Shown here piece after piece: positions 63,543 through 64,000 of a stretch of 64,000 bases of DNA. This stretch comes from Pseudomonadota bacterium. Its GTDB lineage: Bacteria; Pseudomonadota; Alphaproteobacteria; Sphingomonadales; Sphingomonadaceae. The position numbers and the translations under genes are program-made. The DNA is taken from assembly GCA_023394965.1 (NCBI GenBank), contig JAEWZX010000034.1, positions 1 through 64,000 of the forward strand. Reading direction: 5' to 3'. Every line of letters begins with the position of its first letter. The stretch's first letter is position 1. The notes below the pieces were generated by a model, which saw only the letters and a program-made list of their open reading frames with translations, was not told the DNA's origin and did no database searches.

Positions 63543-63842
63543 TTACCCGCAGGTAATCTCGATGATCTTCATGGTATCATCGTAGCGCACGTTCACGCGG
63601 TCGGCCCGGTAATCCATCGTCCAGGCGGAATTGGGCGGGCCCCAGCGCAGTGTCCTTGCACCGCTTTCATTGAGGATCGCAGAGCCGATTTGCGCGGTGA
63701 CGGTGCTGCCAACGTGCCCTTGAGCAGCCTGGGCGTTGCATTGACCCGCGGCGGGCGGCTGGTCCGATGGCGTGTCGGGATTGGAATAGGTGGCACAGGC
63801 CGCCAGCGGGGCTGCCATCAGGGCGAGCGTCAGGATACGCAT
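63543..63842 (-). CDS. I78-family peptidase-inhibitor-like lipoprotein
   Basis: The 99-residue product has a lipobox (MRILTLALMAAPLAACATYS, Cys16). The mature part shows the I78 pattern: GQCNAQAAQGHVGSTVTAQI, then SGARTLRWGPPNSAWTMDY, RADRVNVRYDDTMKIIEITC and terminal Gly. Such proteins are predicted serine-protease inhibitors of the envelope. Start is 1 nt after the preceding gene stop (TGAGATG), so it is in an operon with the gene at the right edge. Confidence 0.85.
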   Translation of the reverse strand: MRILTLALMAAPLAACATYSNPDTPSDQPPAAGQCNAQAAQGHVGSTVTAQIGSAILNESGARTLRWGPPNSAWTMDYRADRVNVRYDDTMKIIEITCG

Positions 63843-63843
63843 C

Positions 63844-64000
63844 TCAGACTTCCTCTTTGCATTTCGTCAGGGGGGTGGGTTCGAACTGTTCTTCTGCATC
63901 GACGGACGAAGGGGTTAGCGTCTGCCCGTTATTCGATAGGGTAAACATGCGGGCCATCTGCCATTCGTCGCCTTCCCCCTCCATCGCCAGTGTGACGACG
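63844..64000 (-). CDS. 3' end of an uncharacterised gene, cut by the window edge
   Basis: The last 51 residues of a minus-strand frame are present, from VVTLAMEGEGDEWQMARMFT to PTPLTKCKEEV and a TGA at 63844-63846. The start lies beyond 64000. The stop is 1 nt before the I78-like ATG, so the two are probably co-transcribed. The fragment is too short to assign a family. Confidence 0.65.
   Translation of the reverse strand, partial: VVTLAMEGEGDEWQMARMFTLSNNGQTLTPSSVDAEEQFEPTPLTKCKEEV

Overview
The window reads as chromosomal DNA of an aerobic alphaproteobacterium, most likely a sphingomonad of the Erythrobacteraceae type. The reasons are gene content and arrangement only: a complete ccoNOQP-GHIS cluster with FNR-type boxes, TonB-dependent receptors beside sugar and metal genes, an ArsR-methyltransferase/metF/split-metH operon, a split gcvP behind a tandem glycine riboswitch, and a valine-degradation block. 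Genes are densely packed, with many 4-nt ATGA/GTGA stop-start overlaps. I saw no rRNA, tRNA, CRISPR array, insertion sequence or phage gene. Genus-level placement cannot be made from this text.

Layout. 1-12986 (+): the 3' part of a giant repeat adhesin, followed by its type I secretion machinery (TolC-like outer-membrane factor, LapB-like ABC exporter, HlyD-like adaptor) and a small BamE-like periplasmic protein. 13045-16030 (-): an MscS channel and a patatin-like lipoprotein. 16419-25779 (-): high-affinity cbb3 oxidase operon ccoN-O-Q-P-G-H-I-S, a 69-residue four-cysteine protein and hemN. 25861-27374: a Crp/Fnr regulator divergent from an OmpW-like porin. Three FNR-type boxes (25833, 26597, 17768) tie this block into one low-oxygen regulon, although the regulator has no N-terminal cysteine cluster.

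27619-34976: a LacI regulator divergent from a GH3 glucosidase, a TonB receptor and a mannose-6-phosphate isomerase, with a tandem operator-like repeat between lacI and the GH3 gene. 34991-38846 (-): DUF2946-like membrane protein, TonB receptor and PepSY reductase-like protein, probably for metal uptake. 38905-41987 (-): moaA and a GH3-like protein whose catalytic motifs appear lost.

42120-54110 (+): a one-carbon and methionine block. It holds ArsR-methyltransferase regulator, metF, metH in two parts with a GNAT acetyltransferase gene between them, a TauE/SafE exporter, a glycine riboswitch, and gcvT-gcvH-gcvPA-gcvPB. 54135-58032: an unknown secreted protein, a flippase plus nucleotidyltransferase pair, and an Nmad3-like protein. 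58019-62099 (-): valine catabolism (mmsB, enoyl-CoA hydratase, 3-hydroxyisobutyryl-CoA hydrolase, acyl-CoA dehydrogenase). 62207-64000 (-): an HdeD-like membrane protein, two small lipoproteins (one I78-like) and a partial gene at the edge.

The strongest leads for something undescribed are the four-cysteine protein between ccoS and hemN, the GH3-like pseudoenzyme, the acetyltransferase embedded in split metH, the cysteine-poor FNR-box regulator and the BamE-like member of the secretion operon.
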